This document shows positions 52,633 to 62,475 of a stretch of 64,000 nt of DNA, piece by piece. Position 1 is the stretch's first letter. Each line of letters opens with the position of its first letter. The translations under genes were made by a program, and so were the position numbers. The stretch covers positions 124,001 to 188,000 of the forward strand of contig CAVWBB010000007.1 in assembly GCA_963753115.1 (NCBI GenBank), written 5' to 3'. The notes beneath the pieces were generated by a model. The model did no database searches. It was not told the origin of the DNA and saw only the letters and a list, made by a program, of their open reading frames with translations. The stretch comes from Bog-473 sp963753115 (lineage in GTDB: Bacteria > Actinomycetota > Acidimicrobiia > Acidimicrobiales > RAAP-2).

Positions 52633-55153
52633 GTGAATCCCGCCCTCTCCGCGCCCGCTGCCCCGTCCGGACCTGACAACCCGTCCGCCGCCGACGTGGC
52701 CTCTTTCGCCGGCGCCATGTTGAAGCTGCCCGACAGCGTCGTCATCGTCGACGAGGAAGGGAACGTCGTCTGGGGCAACGCGTCCGCACTGCGAATGTTC
52801 GGGCTGACGTTGGCCGACGGCGTCGGCATCTCCGGTTTGAGCCTCGTCCATCCCGACGATCACGAACTGGTGCTCCGTTCTCTCACCACCATTCAGGACA
52901 AAGACGTGGGCGACCCCATTGAGATACGGGTGCAGTCCGTCTCGGGTTGGCGCCTGGTCGAGATCGTGGGCACCCCGCTCCAACTCTCCGGGAGGCATCT
53001 CGTCCTTCTCTGCCTGCGTGACCTGACCAAGCGCCGGCGCTTCGAATTGGCCACCGGCCGCGAGGCACGCTTCCGGTCTCTGGTGCACAACGCGGGCTCG
53101 GTGATCATGCTCGTGTCGGCCACCGGACTGCTCGAGTCCGCCTCGGGCGCCATCACCCGGCTGCTGGGCCATGATCCCGAGCTCATCGAGATGCGCCCGC
53201 TCACCGACATCGTCGCCGAGCCCGACCGGCGGCGGGTCGTGTCTGCGCTGGGCCAGGCCGGACGCGGGGCCACGGCCACCCATCCGGTGACCATCCGGGT
53301 CGAGCTGTTGCGCCACGACGGCGAGACCACCGTCCCGTTCGAGCTGAGCATCGTCGACCTGATCGACGACCCGACGGTGGAGGGGTTCGTGATCTCGGCC
53401 CACGACGCAACGGCGCAGCACGACGCCGAGCATCGGCTGAGCGACGCCCTGTCCCTTCTCACGGCCACGCTCGACTCCACGGCTGACGGCGTCCTCGTCG
53501 TCGACACCGCAGGATGCCATCACGGGCTTCAACCGCCGCTTCTACGAGATGTGGAACATCTCGTCGACGTTCGTGTCGATCGGCGACGACGTCACCAAGC
53601 TCTCCTACGTGCTCGATCAGCTGCTCAACCCCCAGACCTTCATGGCCCGCTGGCGGGAGCTGCAGCTCAAGCCCGAGAACGAGAGCTTCGAGACGCTCGA
53701 GTTCAAGGACGGGCGCGCCCTCGAGCTGACGTCGAAGCCGCAGTCGGTCGCCGGCAAGATCGTCGGCCGCGTCTGGAGCTTCCGCGACGTCACGGACCGC
53801 ATCCGGCTCGAGGACGAGCTCGAGTACCGAGCCTTCCACGACTCCCTGACCGGGCTGGCCAACAAGGCGCTGTTCCAGGACCGGCTCGAGCACGCCCTGG
53901 CTCGCATCAGCCAGACCGGTTCTCACCTGGCCGTGCTGTTCATCGACCTCGATGACTTCAAGACGGTGAACGACAGCCTTGGACACGGCGAGGGGGACCA
54001 GCTGCTGAAGCGGGTTGCCACGAAGCTCGCCGAATGTCTGCGGCCCCTCGACACCGCAGCGCGGCTCGGTGGCGACGAGTTCGCCGTGCTCATTGAGGAC
54101 GTCTGGTCCCGGGACGACGTCACGCAGATGGCTGGGCGCATCCTCGAGTCGCTGCGCATGGAGGTCCCGAGCGAGTCCCGGCCGGCCATGTCGGCCGGGA
54201 GCATCGGTATCGCGTTCGACGAGCCCGGCATCACGAGCGAGCAGCTGCTCCGAAACGCCGACATCGCCATGTACAAGGCGAAGGAAGGCGGCAAGAACGG
54301 ATTCGAGACCTACCGCAAGGAGATGCACGCCGCCGTGCTGGCCCGCATTGAGCAGGAGCGCGAACTGCGGGCAGCCATCCGCGACGGTGACCTGCTCGCC
54401 CATTACCAGCCGATCTTCGACCTCGACACCCACCACGTGATCGGCTTCGAGGCGCTCGTCCGGTGGGCCCACCCGATCGGCGGGCTGGTCGACCCGCGCC
54501 TCTTCGTGCCGCTGGCCGAAGAGTTGGGCTTGATCGGCCAGATCGACTCCTTCGTGCTGCGCTCCGCCTGCATCCAGGCCCGTCAGTGGCACGAGATGGG
54601 CCTCTCGAACTCGGGCCTGGTCATGAGCGTCAATCTCTCACCGGGCCAGCTCGTCGACCCCGATCTGGCCGAACGCATCAGGGCCGAGGTCGAAGCGTGC
54701 CACTTTGATCCTCGCTCGCTCATCCTCGAAATCACGGAGAGCGCGACCCTGACCGACAACGAGACCACGGTGCGCAATCTGGTCGAGCTCCGCACGCTCG
54801 GCGTGCGTATCGCACTGGACGACTTCGGGACGGGGTACTCCTCCATGTCCCATCTCGACCGGTTGCAGGTCGACATCGTGAAGATCGACAAGTCCTTCGT
54901 GCAGAGCCTGGGCTTCGGCGACGACTCGCACAGCCTTGCCGCGGCCATGGTGCAGCTGGCCCAGACGCTCGGCTACGAGACCATCGGCGAAGGCGTGGAG
55001 AACCCGATGCAAGAGCGCGCACTCCGCGCCCTCGGATGCCGGTTCGCGCAGGGCTACCACCTCGGCCGGCCGCTGAACACCGAGTGCACCGAGCTGCTGC
55101 TCTCGGCCCAGAGTTCGATCGACCCGGCCGTCGGGGCCGTCTTCACGGACTGA
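52633..55153 (+). CDS. PAS-GGDEF-EAL protein (bifunctional c-di-GMP enzyme), frameshifted
   Basis: About 839 aa after repair. N-terminal PAS (LPDSVVIVDEEGNVVWGNAS), second PAS (FRSLVHNAGSVIMLVSATG), third PAS (STADGVLVVDTAG) that is cut by a frame break near 53512; dropping one base gives DAITGFNRRFYEMWN. GGDEF domain intact (RLGGDEFAVL at 54068-54082), EAL domain intact (FEALVRW at 54449, VNLSP, LEITES, LDDFGTGYSS, VKIDKSF, GEGVE). Both synthesis and breakdown of c-di-GMP are possible, gated by PAS sensing. No membrane span is seen, so it is cytosolic. Start uncertain; GTG 52633 chosen. Stand-alone gene. Confidence 0.9.
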
Positions 55154-55179
55154 GCGATCGCGCCACGGCCTCGCGCAAA

Positions 55180-55195
55180 GGGGCCAGCTGGCCCC
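55180..55195. terminator. Perfect 16-bp palindrome between convergent genes
   Basis: GGGGCCAGCTGGCCCC lies 27 nt after the GGDEF-EAL stop and 6 nt before the end of the convergent hydrolase gene. Strong hairpin in both transcripts; probable two-way terminator. Confidence 0.6.
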
Positions 55196-55200
55196 GAGCA

Positions 55201-55890
55201 TCAGCCCCGCGCCGCTCCCGTCGCGCCGACCAGGTCGTCGGCTCGTGCCGCCAGTTCCACCAGTACAGCCACGACTTCAGGCACCACATCGTCCTGTCTG
55301 GGCACGAATGTCTCGCCGAGTTCGCCGATGCCGCGTAGCCCGGGCGGGAGCTCGATCTGAATGCCATGGGCCGAGGGCAGGTTGACCGGGTTGTCGGGAT
55401 GGAACCCGAGCCGGACGCGCTCGTCGGCGACGTGATACCCGGCGAAACGGCCATCGAACAACCGGCGCGCCGCTTCGAGCAGATCCCGGTTGCGCCCGCC
55501 GAGGATGATCCCCCGCAACGGCCCGGTCTGCCTTCCACGCAGCGCGGGTCCGTACGGTTCGATGACAAGCCCGTGGTCGGGATCGATCCAGACGGCGAAC
55601 CCGTCGCGCCCGAACCCATGCACCGAAATGGCGACGTCCACGTGGTCCAGGAACGAGCGAAGTCGCGGCGAGTGGTCAGGGTCGTGGAGCCGTGAGGTGA
55701 GATGGACCCGCAATCCGGACGGTTGCACGATCGCGTAGTAGGACGCGCCCGCCCGCTCGGCGGCCCGCCGGGCGATCTCCTCGGTGCCCCGGTCCTGCGA
55801 TCCGCCGTGGAGTGCGAGGAACCCGACGCGGGAACGCAGGACGCAGACCTCCCGGACCCCCGGCAACGTCAGGAGCTCGGCGAGATCCAT
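55201..55890 (-). CDS. Poly-gamma-glutamate hydrolase family protein (YjqB-like)
   Basis: 229-aa protein of the zinc amidohydrolase group related to phage poly-gamma-glutamate hydrolase and YjqB. Metal-site motifs FLALHGGSQDRGTEEIARRA, VAISVHGFGRDGFAVW and NLPSAHGIQIELPPGLR are seen. GGRNRDLLEAARRLFDG precedes the last. No signal peptide, so cytosolic in this form. No phage gene is nearby. Function in Actinobacteria unknown. Confidence 0.8.
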   Translation of the reverse strand: MDLAELLTLPGVREVCVLRSRVGFLALHGGSQDRGTEEIARRAAERAGASYYAIVQPSGLRVHLTSRLHDPDHSPRLRSFLDHVDVAISVHGFGRDGFAVWIDPDHGLVIEPYGPALRGRQTGPLRGIILGGRNRDLLEAARRLFDGRFAGYHVADERVRLGFHPDNPVNLPSAHGIQIELPPGLRGIGELGETFVPRQDDVVPEVVAVLVELAARADDLVGATGAARG

Positions 55891-55915
55891 CCCCTCAGGT
55901 TTGCACGCGGCGACG

Positions 55916-57281
55916 TCAGAAGCCGAGGTCGGCGACGGGGCTCTCGAGGGGGTTGACGTTGACGGCCCGCAACGCCTGGAAGAGCTTCTCGTAGGGCAGG
56001 CCGGCGAGGAAGCCGTCGACCGTCCGTTCGAAATTGGAGAGTCCGCCCTCCACCCGCTCGGAGAGCCGCATGTACTCGAACCCCTTGTTGTGCAGGCCCC
56101 TCTGCTGGCGCGGGAGGTTGGAGAAGTCCTGGGTGGGGATCGGCGGCCACCGCGCGTCGTCGCACTCCCACACCTCGGGCGGGGTCGGCTTCACCGGCTC
56201 GCTCCCCTCCGGAAACCGGGTGAGGGACCAGATCTCCATCAACGTCTCTTCCGGCCCCAACGGGCGGAAGCGATAGGAGGTGGCGCTGGAGTACATCGGG
56301 AGCATGAAGTAGTGCGGGAAGCAGAAATCCATCGGCTCGTTCAGGCCCCTCGCTTCCAGGTCATTGAGGTCGGGCATGTCACTGCCCTGCTCTCGGTGCC
56401 AGCGCACCACGGCGTCGTTGAGATTCCGATGCCAGGTCGAGACAGCCTGCTCCGGGTCCGTGGGCAACTCCATGTCCCGCAGTCCTTCGGCGATGCGGAC
56501 ATCTTTCGCGTGCACCATGCCGGCCATGCCCTCGCTCATCACGCGCAGGTAGTGCAGCTCCGCCTCGACGAAGGTGCGAGGATCGATCTCCCCGCCTCGG
56601 GGCGAGGGGAACCGATCGGGGATCACGAGCTCGGGGTGGGTCTCGATCACGTGGTACTGCTCCATGAACGCTTCCTCGGCGAGCTTCCAGTTCACGGGGA
56701 GGCGGGCGGCGTGCCACCACTCGGTCCGCCATGACTCCGCCATCCATTCGTCCTGCACGCTGGCAAAGGGCTCGATGCACTCGCGCAGCGGAGGGGCCGC
56801 ATCGTCGAGGTTGATCCAGGCGCATCCACCCCACATCTCGCAGCGCACGGCTGTGAGATTGAGGTCCTGCGGCTGCAGGTTGTGCTCGGAGAACGACTTC
56901 GAACGGGTCACGAAGGAATTCGTGCCGTCGGGAGCCGTAGCACCAGCCGTGAAAGGGGCAGATGAAGCCGGTCTCGCACGTCCCACGTCCTTCGGCCACC
57001 TTCACGCCACGGTGGCGGCAGGCGTTCTGGAATGCCCGGACACCGAGGTCCTCCGTGCGCACAACCACAATCGACTGGTCGAGGATCTCGTACTCGACGA
57101 AGTCGTTCGGCTCGGGGATCTCCTCGAGCCGGCACGCCATCTGCCAGACCCGCGACCAGAGCAAATCGACCTCCATCTGGAAGAACTCGGGGTCGTAGTA
57201 GCGCTCCTTTGGGGCGCGGTCCAGGTATTCCATTGCGTAGGGCACCGGGAGTGCCGACCATTTCCGATCCACGATCGCCAT
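55916..57281 (-). CDS. Rieske oxygenase, large subunit, frameshifted paralogue
   Basis: Closely matches the oxygenase at 30.9-32.2 kb along its whole length. Rieske ligands Cys88, His90, Cys108 and His111 are in place; right after residue 116 (HGWCYG) one extra base near 56933 shifts the frame. Removing it gives GPDGTNSFVTRSKSF and a protein of exactly 454 aa, the same as the paralogue. Iron histidines in MEQYHVIETHPEL are kept. AGAGG 6 nt upstream of the ATG. Follows the MarR gene by 12 nt in the minus-strand operon. Confidence 0.93.
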
Positions 57282-57293
57282 TCGATCCTCTTT

Positions 57294-57893
57294 CTATGCC
57301 ACCTCGAAGCGGCTCTTGCGTCCGTTGCCCCCGCTCTTGCGGGCCTGGCGGGAACCGACCTCCTCGATGACCTCGCCCGAACGATCGACATCGAACTCGT
57401 TCCCGCTCGCCCGGAGGACGGCGAGGAGGTCGAGCAGCCGGCCCCGCTGCGGCTCGGACAGGCCGATCTGCTCGTAGACGATCGCGTTCAGGTCCCGGGT
57501 CGCGTCCATGGCGGCCTTCTTGCCCCGAGCGGTGATCACGGCCAGCGTGGTCCTGGCATCCGAAGGGTGCGGAACCCGCTTCACGAGTTTGTCGTGCTCC
57601 AGCCGGTCGATGATGTCCGTCACCGTGGCCGGCGGGATGCGCAGCGTCTTGCTGATCCAGCTCAGCGTCAGGGACGACTCCGGGTCCGTCGCCAACCACG
57701 TCAGCACCTCGTAGCGGGCGAACGTCAGGTCATGGCTCTTCATGACGTTGGTGACCTGGTCGTTGAGCAGCTGGTACGAGCGGAGGATGGCGGTGAAGAC
57801 GGCCATGCCAGAGGCTGCCTCGGGGTCCCAGCGCTCCAGCCAGACACGACGCGATGCCTCGACCACGTCGAATGGAGCCGCCTCGAATCCCAT
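57294..57893 (-). CDS. MarR family transcriptional regulator
   Basis: 199-aa winged-helix regulator: YQLLNDQVTNVMKSHDLTFA, RYEVLTWLATDPESSLTLSW, ISKTLRIPPATVTDIIDRLE (recognition helix), KLVKRVPHPSDARTTLAVIT (wing). TATCCT 6 nt before ATG 57893 may be a leaderless -10. A basic C-terminal tail (RQARKSGGNGRKSRF) is unusual. Placed between the double CaiB gene and the second Rieske gene, so it may control the latter in response to an aromatic acid or CoA ester. Confidence 0.9.
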   Translation of the reverse strand: MGFEAAPFDVVEASRRVWLERWDPEAASGMAVFTAILRSYQLLNDQVTNVMKSHDLTFARYEVLTWLATDPESSLTLSWISKTLRIPPATVTDIIDRLEHDKLVKRVPHPSDARTTLAVITARGKKAAMDATRDLNAIVYEQIGLSEPQRGRLLDLLAVLRASGNEFDVDRSGEVIEEVGSRQARKSGGNGRKSRFEVA

Positions 57894-57924
57894 CCTGGAA
57901 GGATACGACGACTGTGGCCGGCCG

Positions 57925-60362
57925 CTAGTTGGTTTGGATGAGCGCGTCACCGATGATCCCATCCGCTTGGAGTGCGTCGATCTCCGACCGGGTCAGTCCG
58001 AGCTCGCTGAGAAGTTCTTCGTTGTGCTCACCGAGGAGCGGCGCATGGCGCTGGTGGATCCGCCCCGTGCCGCGCGAGAACCGCATCGGCAGTGTGCTGT
58101 AGCGGGAGGGCCCGATCACCGGATGATCCAACTCCTCGAAGAAGTCACGGAAGGCCAGCTGGGCCAGCTCGGGCTGACGGTGGGGCTGCACCACCTTCCC
58201 GACGGGGACACCGGCATCCCACAGCAGCGCCACGATGTCGTCGGCCGTCCTGGCCCGGCACCAGTCCTGCAGGCACGAGTCGATGCGGTCGTGGGCGGCC
58301 TGCCGGCCCGCCGCGGTCGCCAGAGCGGGATCAGTCGCCCACTCCGGCGCACCCAGGGCGCTCCGGAGCGACGCCCACTGCTCGTCGGTCGCCACCGCGA
58401 GGGCGACCCACGAGTCGTCACGGCCGTCATCGTCCGGCGGGGCCGCTCGGTAGAGGTTCTGCGGCGCTGCGGTGGGTCCGCGGTTCCCATCACGGGCCAG
58501 GAGCGCACCGTAGGCCGAGGCCTCGATGACCTGCTCGGCCGTGATGTTCAGCCCGGCATCGACCATCGCCGCCTCCACCAGGCCCCCTTCGCCCGTCGTT
58601 GCACGATGTTCGAGTGCCACCATCAGGCCGAACAGCGCATGGAGCCCGGCATTGGGGTCACCGATGGTGTACGGCTCGAACGGGAGGATGTCGGGGTATC
58701 CCGTCAACCAGGTCAGCCCCGACGCGTCCTCAATGACGAAGGCGAAGGCCGAGATGATCGCGCCACGGCCCGTCGAGCCCGAACCCCGGCATCCGCAGCA
58801 TGACGAGATCGGGCCGAATCGCCTTGAGCGAGTCGTAGTCCAGCCCGAGCTGGTCCAGCACCCGTGGCGTGTAGTTCTCGACGACCACGTCGCAGGTCGC
58901 AACCAACCGGTGCACCACATCGATCCCACGTGGATCACGAACATCGACGGTCATGCTCTTCTTGTTGGTGTTGAGTGCAGCGAAGATGGGCCCACGCTCC
59001 CAGAAGCGATCCTCCGTCTGGGGCACGCCACCGACCAGCCGGGCGCCGTCGGGACGGGAAGCCGATTCGAGGTGGATGACCTCGGCCCCCATGAGGGCCA
59101 ACAGATGGCCCGTCAACGGACCTGCCCAGAAGGCCGTCATGTCGAGGACTCGCAACCCATGCGAACGGCAGTGCCGCTGGCGCGGCGGTTGGGACGGCGC
59201 GCGTCGGGTTCGTCCGCGCAATCACCTCAGCAAGGGAATGTTCGCCGAGCCGAGGCGCCGGTTCGGGCGGGCGCAGGCGTCCGGACCCGAGCCGGAAGGG
59301 CGGCCGTGGGTTCTTGGCGCCATCTCGTGGGTTCTCGACGAATGTCTCCCGCTCCTTGAAGTGCTCGACCCCCACGACATTCGAACCGTTGGCGATCGGT
59401 GCATTGGGGATCCGGAACGCCGACGCAAGCTCCAGGACCTCCTGGACGGTGTGGTCGGCGATCCATCCGTCGATGGTCGGGGCCAGCGCGGTGCGGTCGA
59501 GGAACAGTTTCGGGTCTTCCATCCACTCCGGGTGTTCCACCATGGCGCAGAAGTCGAACCACTGCTGTCCGGTGCCACACCCGAGGCCGACGAGGCCGTC
59601 GCTGGCCGCCCCGACACCTGGGGTCGGCACGAAGCGCTTGCGTCGCATCGGCCGTCCGAGCTGGTCGTTGAACGACACCGGGTAATAGGTGAGGGTCATG
59701 GACAACGCTTCGAGCATCGACAGGTCGATCAGCTCGCCGCCGGGGTCTCGCCGACGGCCGGCGGCCAGGGTCGAGATGGCGCCGAACACGCCGGAGACCC
59801 ATTCTCCGATTTGGCCTCCGACGAAGACGGGCGCCCGGTCAGGCCTGCCGCGGGCCAACCCCACGACGCCCCCCGACCACGCTTGGAGCGTGAACTCCGT
59901 GGCGGGCTTGTCCTTCCAGGGGCCTTCGAGGCCGAACGGCGTGATCGCCGTGACCGTCAGGTGCGGATGCCTGTCGAGAATCTCACGCGGGGCCAGTGCG
60001 GGATGCTCGGCCACCGAGGAACCGCGGGACCACACGACGGCATCGGCCGACGCGAGCAGCGTCTCCAGCGCGGCCAGGCTGTCGGCGCGCTCCACCTCGA
60101 CGACAACGCTCTGCTTCGAGGCGTTGAGAAAGTTGAAGAGCGCGCCGTCGGCATCAGGTGCGATTGCCGCGCCGGAAGCCGACCAGCGCCGCAGTGGGTC
60201 GCCGTCGGGCGACTCGACCTTGATGACCTCCGCCCCACCATCGGCCAACAGCTTCGTGCAGTACGCACCCCCGATCCAGGTCGACAGATCGATGACGCGC
60301 AGGCTGCTCAAGGGCGATGCCGCTGGCGCCTCGTGTGCGGCGCCCTCCTGCGATGCTGCCAC
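57925..60362 (-). CDS. Double-domain CaiB/BaiF CoA-transferase (tandem fusion), two frameshifts
   Basis: About 811 aa after repair, twice the usual length. Domain 1: LSSLRVIDLSTWIGGAYCTK, GGAEVIKVESPDGDPLRRW, TAITPFGLEGPWKDKP, VFVGGQIGEWVSGVFGA and PRLGEHSLAEVI. The frame breaks near 59159; dropping one base gives ALPFAGLRVLDMTAFWAGPL, the start of domain 2. A second break near 58750 is repaired likewise to WRDHLAFAFVIEDASGLTW. Then PLLGEHNEELLSELG. The length of 3n+2 fits two insertions. Fused CaiB pairs are known in Actinobacteria. GTG 60362 lies 2 nt after the crotonase stop. Confidence 0.87.
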
Positions 60363-60364
60363 CG

Positions 60365-61336
60365 TCAGTCGATGTCGGGGCGCCGGCGACCGGAGCCGCT
60401 CAGGCGCCAGTCAGCGGGGAACCTGCTGTCATTGTCCTTCACCGCGAGGTTGAGTCCGGCGTCCATGGTCTCCTTGCTCAACGTCGCCTTCTTCCCGTCG
60501 ACGTCGTCCCGGAGCATGCCGCCCATCGACTCGAGCCAGGCGCTCAGAAGGCTTCCCATGTACTCACCTTGCTGCTGCTTCATGACCTCGAAGAACACCT
60601 TCTGCATGAACACGGTGTCGGTGGGCCGGGTGCGCGCGCAGGCCAGGGCGTACTTCTCCACCTCTCCCTCGAGCTCATCCCGGGGCACGACGCTGTTCAC
60701 AAAGTTGCAGTCGTACATCTGCTCCGCAGTGAACGGGCGGCCCGTGAACACCATTTCCTGGAACTTGCGCAATCCCATCATCATCGCCCACTGCCACATA
60801 CGCGGCGCATAGCCCACGTAGCGGAACGCAGGGTGGCCGAACAGCGCGTCGTCGGAGGAGATAATCAGGTCGGCGTCGGCCGCCTGGTAGAAGTGCCAGC
60901 CGTAGCAGTAGCCCTTGACCTCGAGAATGCTGATCTTCTTGAAGTCCTGGAGGCTCCGGCACCCCGAGCGGGTGTTGCCGTACCAATGCAGGAGTGAGGC
61001 GCCGGCCCGATACGAGCGCGGAGGCGGCATCGTCACGTCGTCCTCGTCGTCGAGTCCGAACTCCTCTTGCAGCGCGGTGCCGGCGGCCCGCTTCGCCATG
61101 AGCTCGTCGAGGTCGGCACCGGTCCCGAGGTGGTCGCCCACGCCGCGCACGACCAGGACCTTGACGTCGTCGTCGATGCTGGCCTTGAAGATGAGGTCCG
61201 CGTAACGCCTGCGGGCCGCAATGGTCGGGATGTTGAGCTGGTCGGGGCGGTTCAGCGTGATCGTCGCGATACGCGTCTCCGGATCCTTGTCGTAGAGGAT
61301 GATCTCCTCCGGCGGGGGGATGTCGGCTTCGGTCAC
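60365..61336 (-). CDS. Crotonase-fold protein lacking hydratase glutamates
   Basis: 323-aa enoyl-CoA hydratase-like protein, longer than usual. RIATITLNRPDQLNIPTIAA and VVRGVGDHLGTGADLDELMA are the CoA-binding parts. An insert follows (GLDDEDDVTMPPPRSYRAGA, LLHWYGNTRSGCRSLQDF). The active-site stretch reads VKGYCYGWHFYQAADADLII and ALFGHPAFRYVGYAPRMWQW, so both acidic residues of hydratases are Tyr and Ala. It may catalyse another crotonase reaction (hydrolysis, C-C cleavage). GTG 61336 overlaps the upstream stop (GTGA). Confidence 0.86.
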   Translation of the reverse strand: MTEADIPPPEEIILYDKDPETRIATITLNRPDQLNIPTIAARRRYADLIFKASIDDDVKVLVVRGVGDHLGTGADLDELMAKRAAGTALQEEFGLDDEDDVTMPPPRSYRAGASLLHWYGNTRSGCRSLQDFKKISILEVKGYCYGWHFYQAADADLIISSDDALFGHPAFRYVGYAPRMWQWAMMMGLRKFQEMVFTGRPFTAEQMYDCNFVNSVVPRDELEGEVEKYALACARTRPTDTVFMQKVFFEVMKQQQGEYMGSLLSAWLESMGGMLRDDVDGKKATLSKETMDAGLNLAVKDNDSRFPADWRLSGSGRRRPDID

Positions 61337-62471
61337 GTGCGGATGCTCCTTGCGTCGCGGAATGGTCTGCTCGAGAGAGGCTCCGGGCCGGTCGCCGTCA
61401 GGACGACCGGTTCCTGGCCGTAGACGGCACCGACGCCTTCTTGCCAGACGAATGCGCTCAACGCCAGGACCATGCCGGCCTCCATGATTTGCTCGCCGGC
61501 GGTCCGTGGGAGCGCGGCGGTCACGAGGGGGAGGTCGTACCCGAGTCCGAGCCCCCGCGCCACGGGCATGGGAGGAAGCGGGACCCCGGCACCTTCGTAG
61601 GCGGCCAGGAGGTCACGCACCGGTGCGCCGACCCGGCAGGCGGCGAGAAGGCGATCGGCGAGCTCGTCGCAGCGCCGGGCGAGCTGGCCTTCGATGGCGG
61701 CGTCACCGTCGACCGGGTGCGTCCGACCCAGCTCGCCGACGTACCCACCGAGCATCACGCCGGCCTCGAAGGCGACCAGGTCCCCCGGTCCGGCCGGCGT
61801 GTCGCGGCTCGCGCGGCGCCACGGGTCCTCGCGCGAGGTGATCCACGCGACATCCTGGTGCGCCGGAGTGGTGACACCGGACGACGCCATCGCCTCCATG
61901 AAGACGCCCGTCAGCTGCCGCTCCGTGACTCCGACGGCCAGCGTCCCGGCCGCCTCGTCCAGCGCGCGCTCCGCAATGCGGACCGATGCCCGGATCGCGT
62001 CGACCTCCTCGGAGGTCTTCACCCGGCGGGCCCGGCGCAGCAGTGGCTCGCCGTCGGTGAGCTCGGCCGACGGGAACGCCTTCGCGAGGAGCCGCGCCGC
62101 GGATGGTGTCATGGCATCCGTGGCTACCGTCCGAACCGTGGCGGCACCCTCGATCCCTTGCAGGACCTTGAGGAAGTTCCCGGCGTTGAACGAGATCCCG
62201 TACAGGTTCTCGTGCGGAATGTCGTCCGGTATCCCCTCGTCCCACGTGCTCAACAAGTGCACGGACCCGGAGGCGCGCACGAGGACACATCCCGGCCCGA
62301 ATGCCCGCGAGCCGGCGGTCCACAACCGCGGCGCGCCGGACACGTAGCGGGCGTTGCCTTCGCGCCCGACCACGAGCAGTCGATGTCGGCGGCTTCCATC
62401 TCGGCGAGCACGCGTGAGCGGCGGGCCAGTCGCAATGCCGCATCGTCGGGCAGAATCTCGGTGACGGTCAC
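61333..62471 (-). CDS. M24 peptidase-like (creatinase/prolidase fold), degenerate metal site, frameshifted
   Basis: About 379 aa after repair. N-terminal LARRSRVLAEMEAADIDC, then a break near 62377 where one base appears missing; it resumes as LVVGREGNARYVSGAPRLW. The pita-bread domain is recognisable (VAFEAGVMLGGYVGELGRTH, VARGLGLGYDLP, MVLALSAFVWQEGVG). Of the five metal ligands two Asp are Glu, the His is Arg and one Glu is Ser, so classical dimetal peptidase activity is unlikely. Sits 4 nt after the intact M24 gene. Confidence 0.82.
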
Positions 62472-62475
62472 GGGC

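Noticed and set aside
55201..55890. Phage remnant suggested by the poly-gamma-glutamate hydrolase family
   Set aside because: The family is also chromosomal; there are no other phage genes around it.
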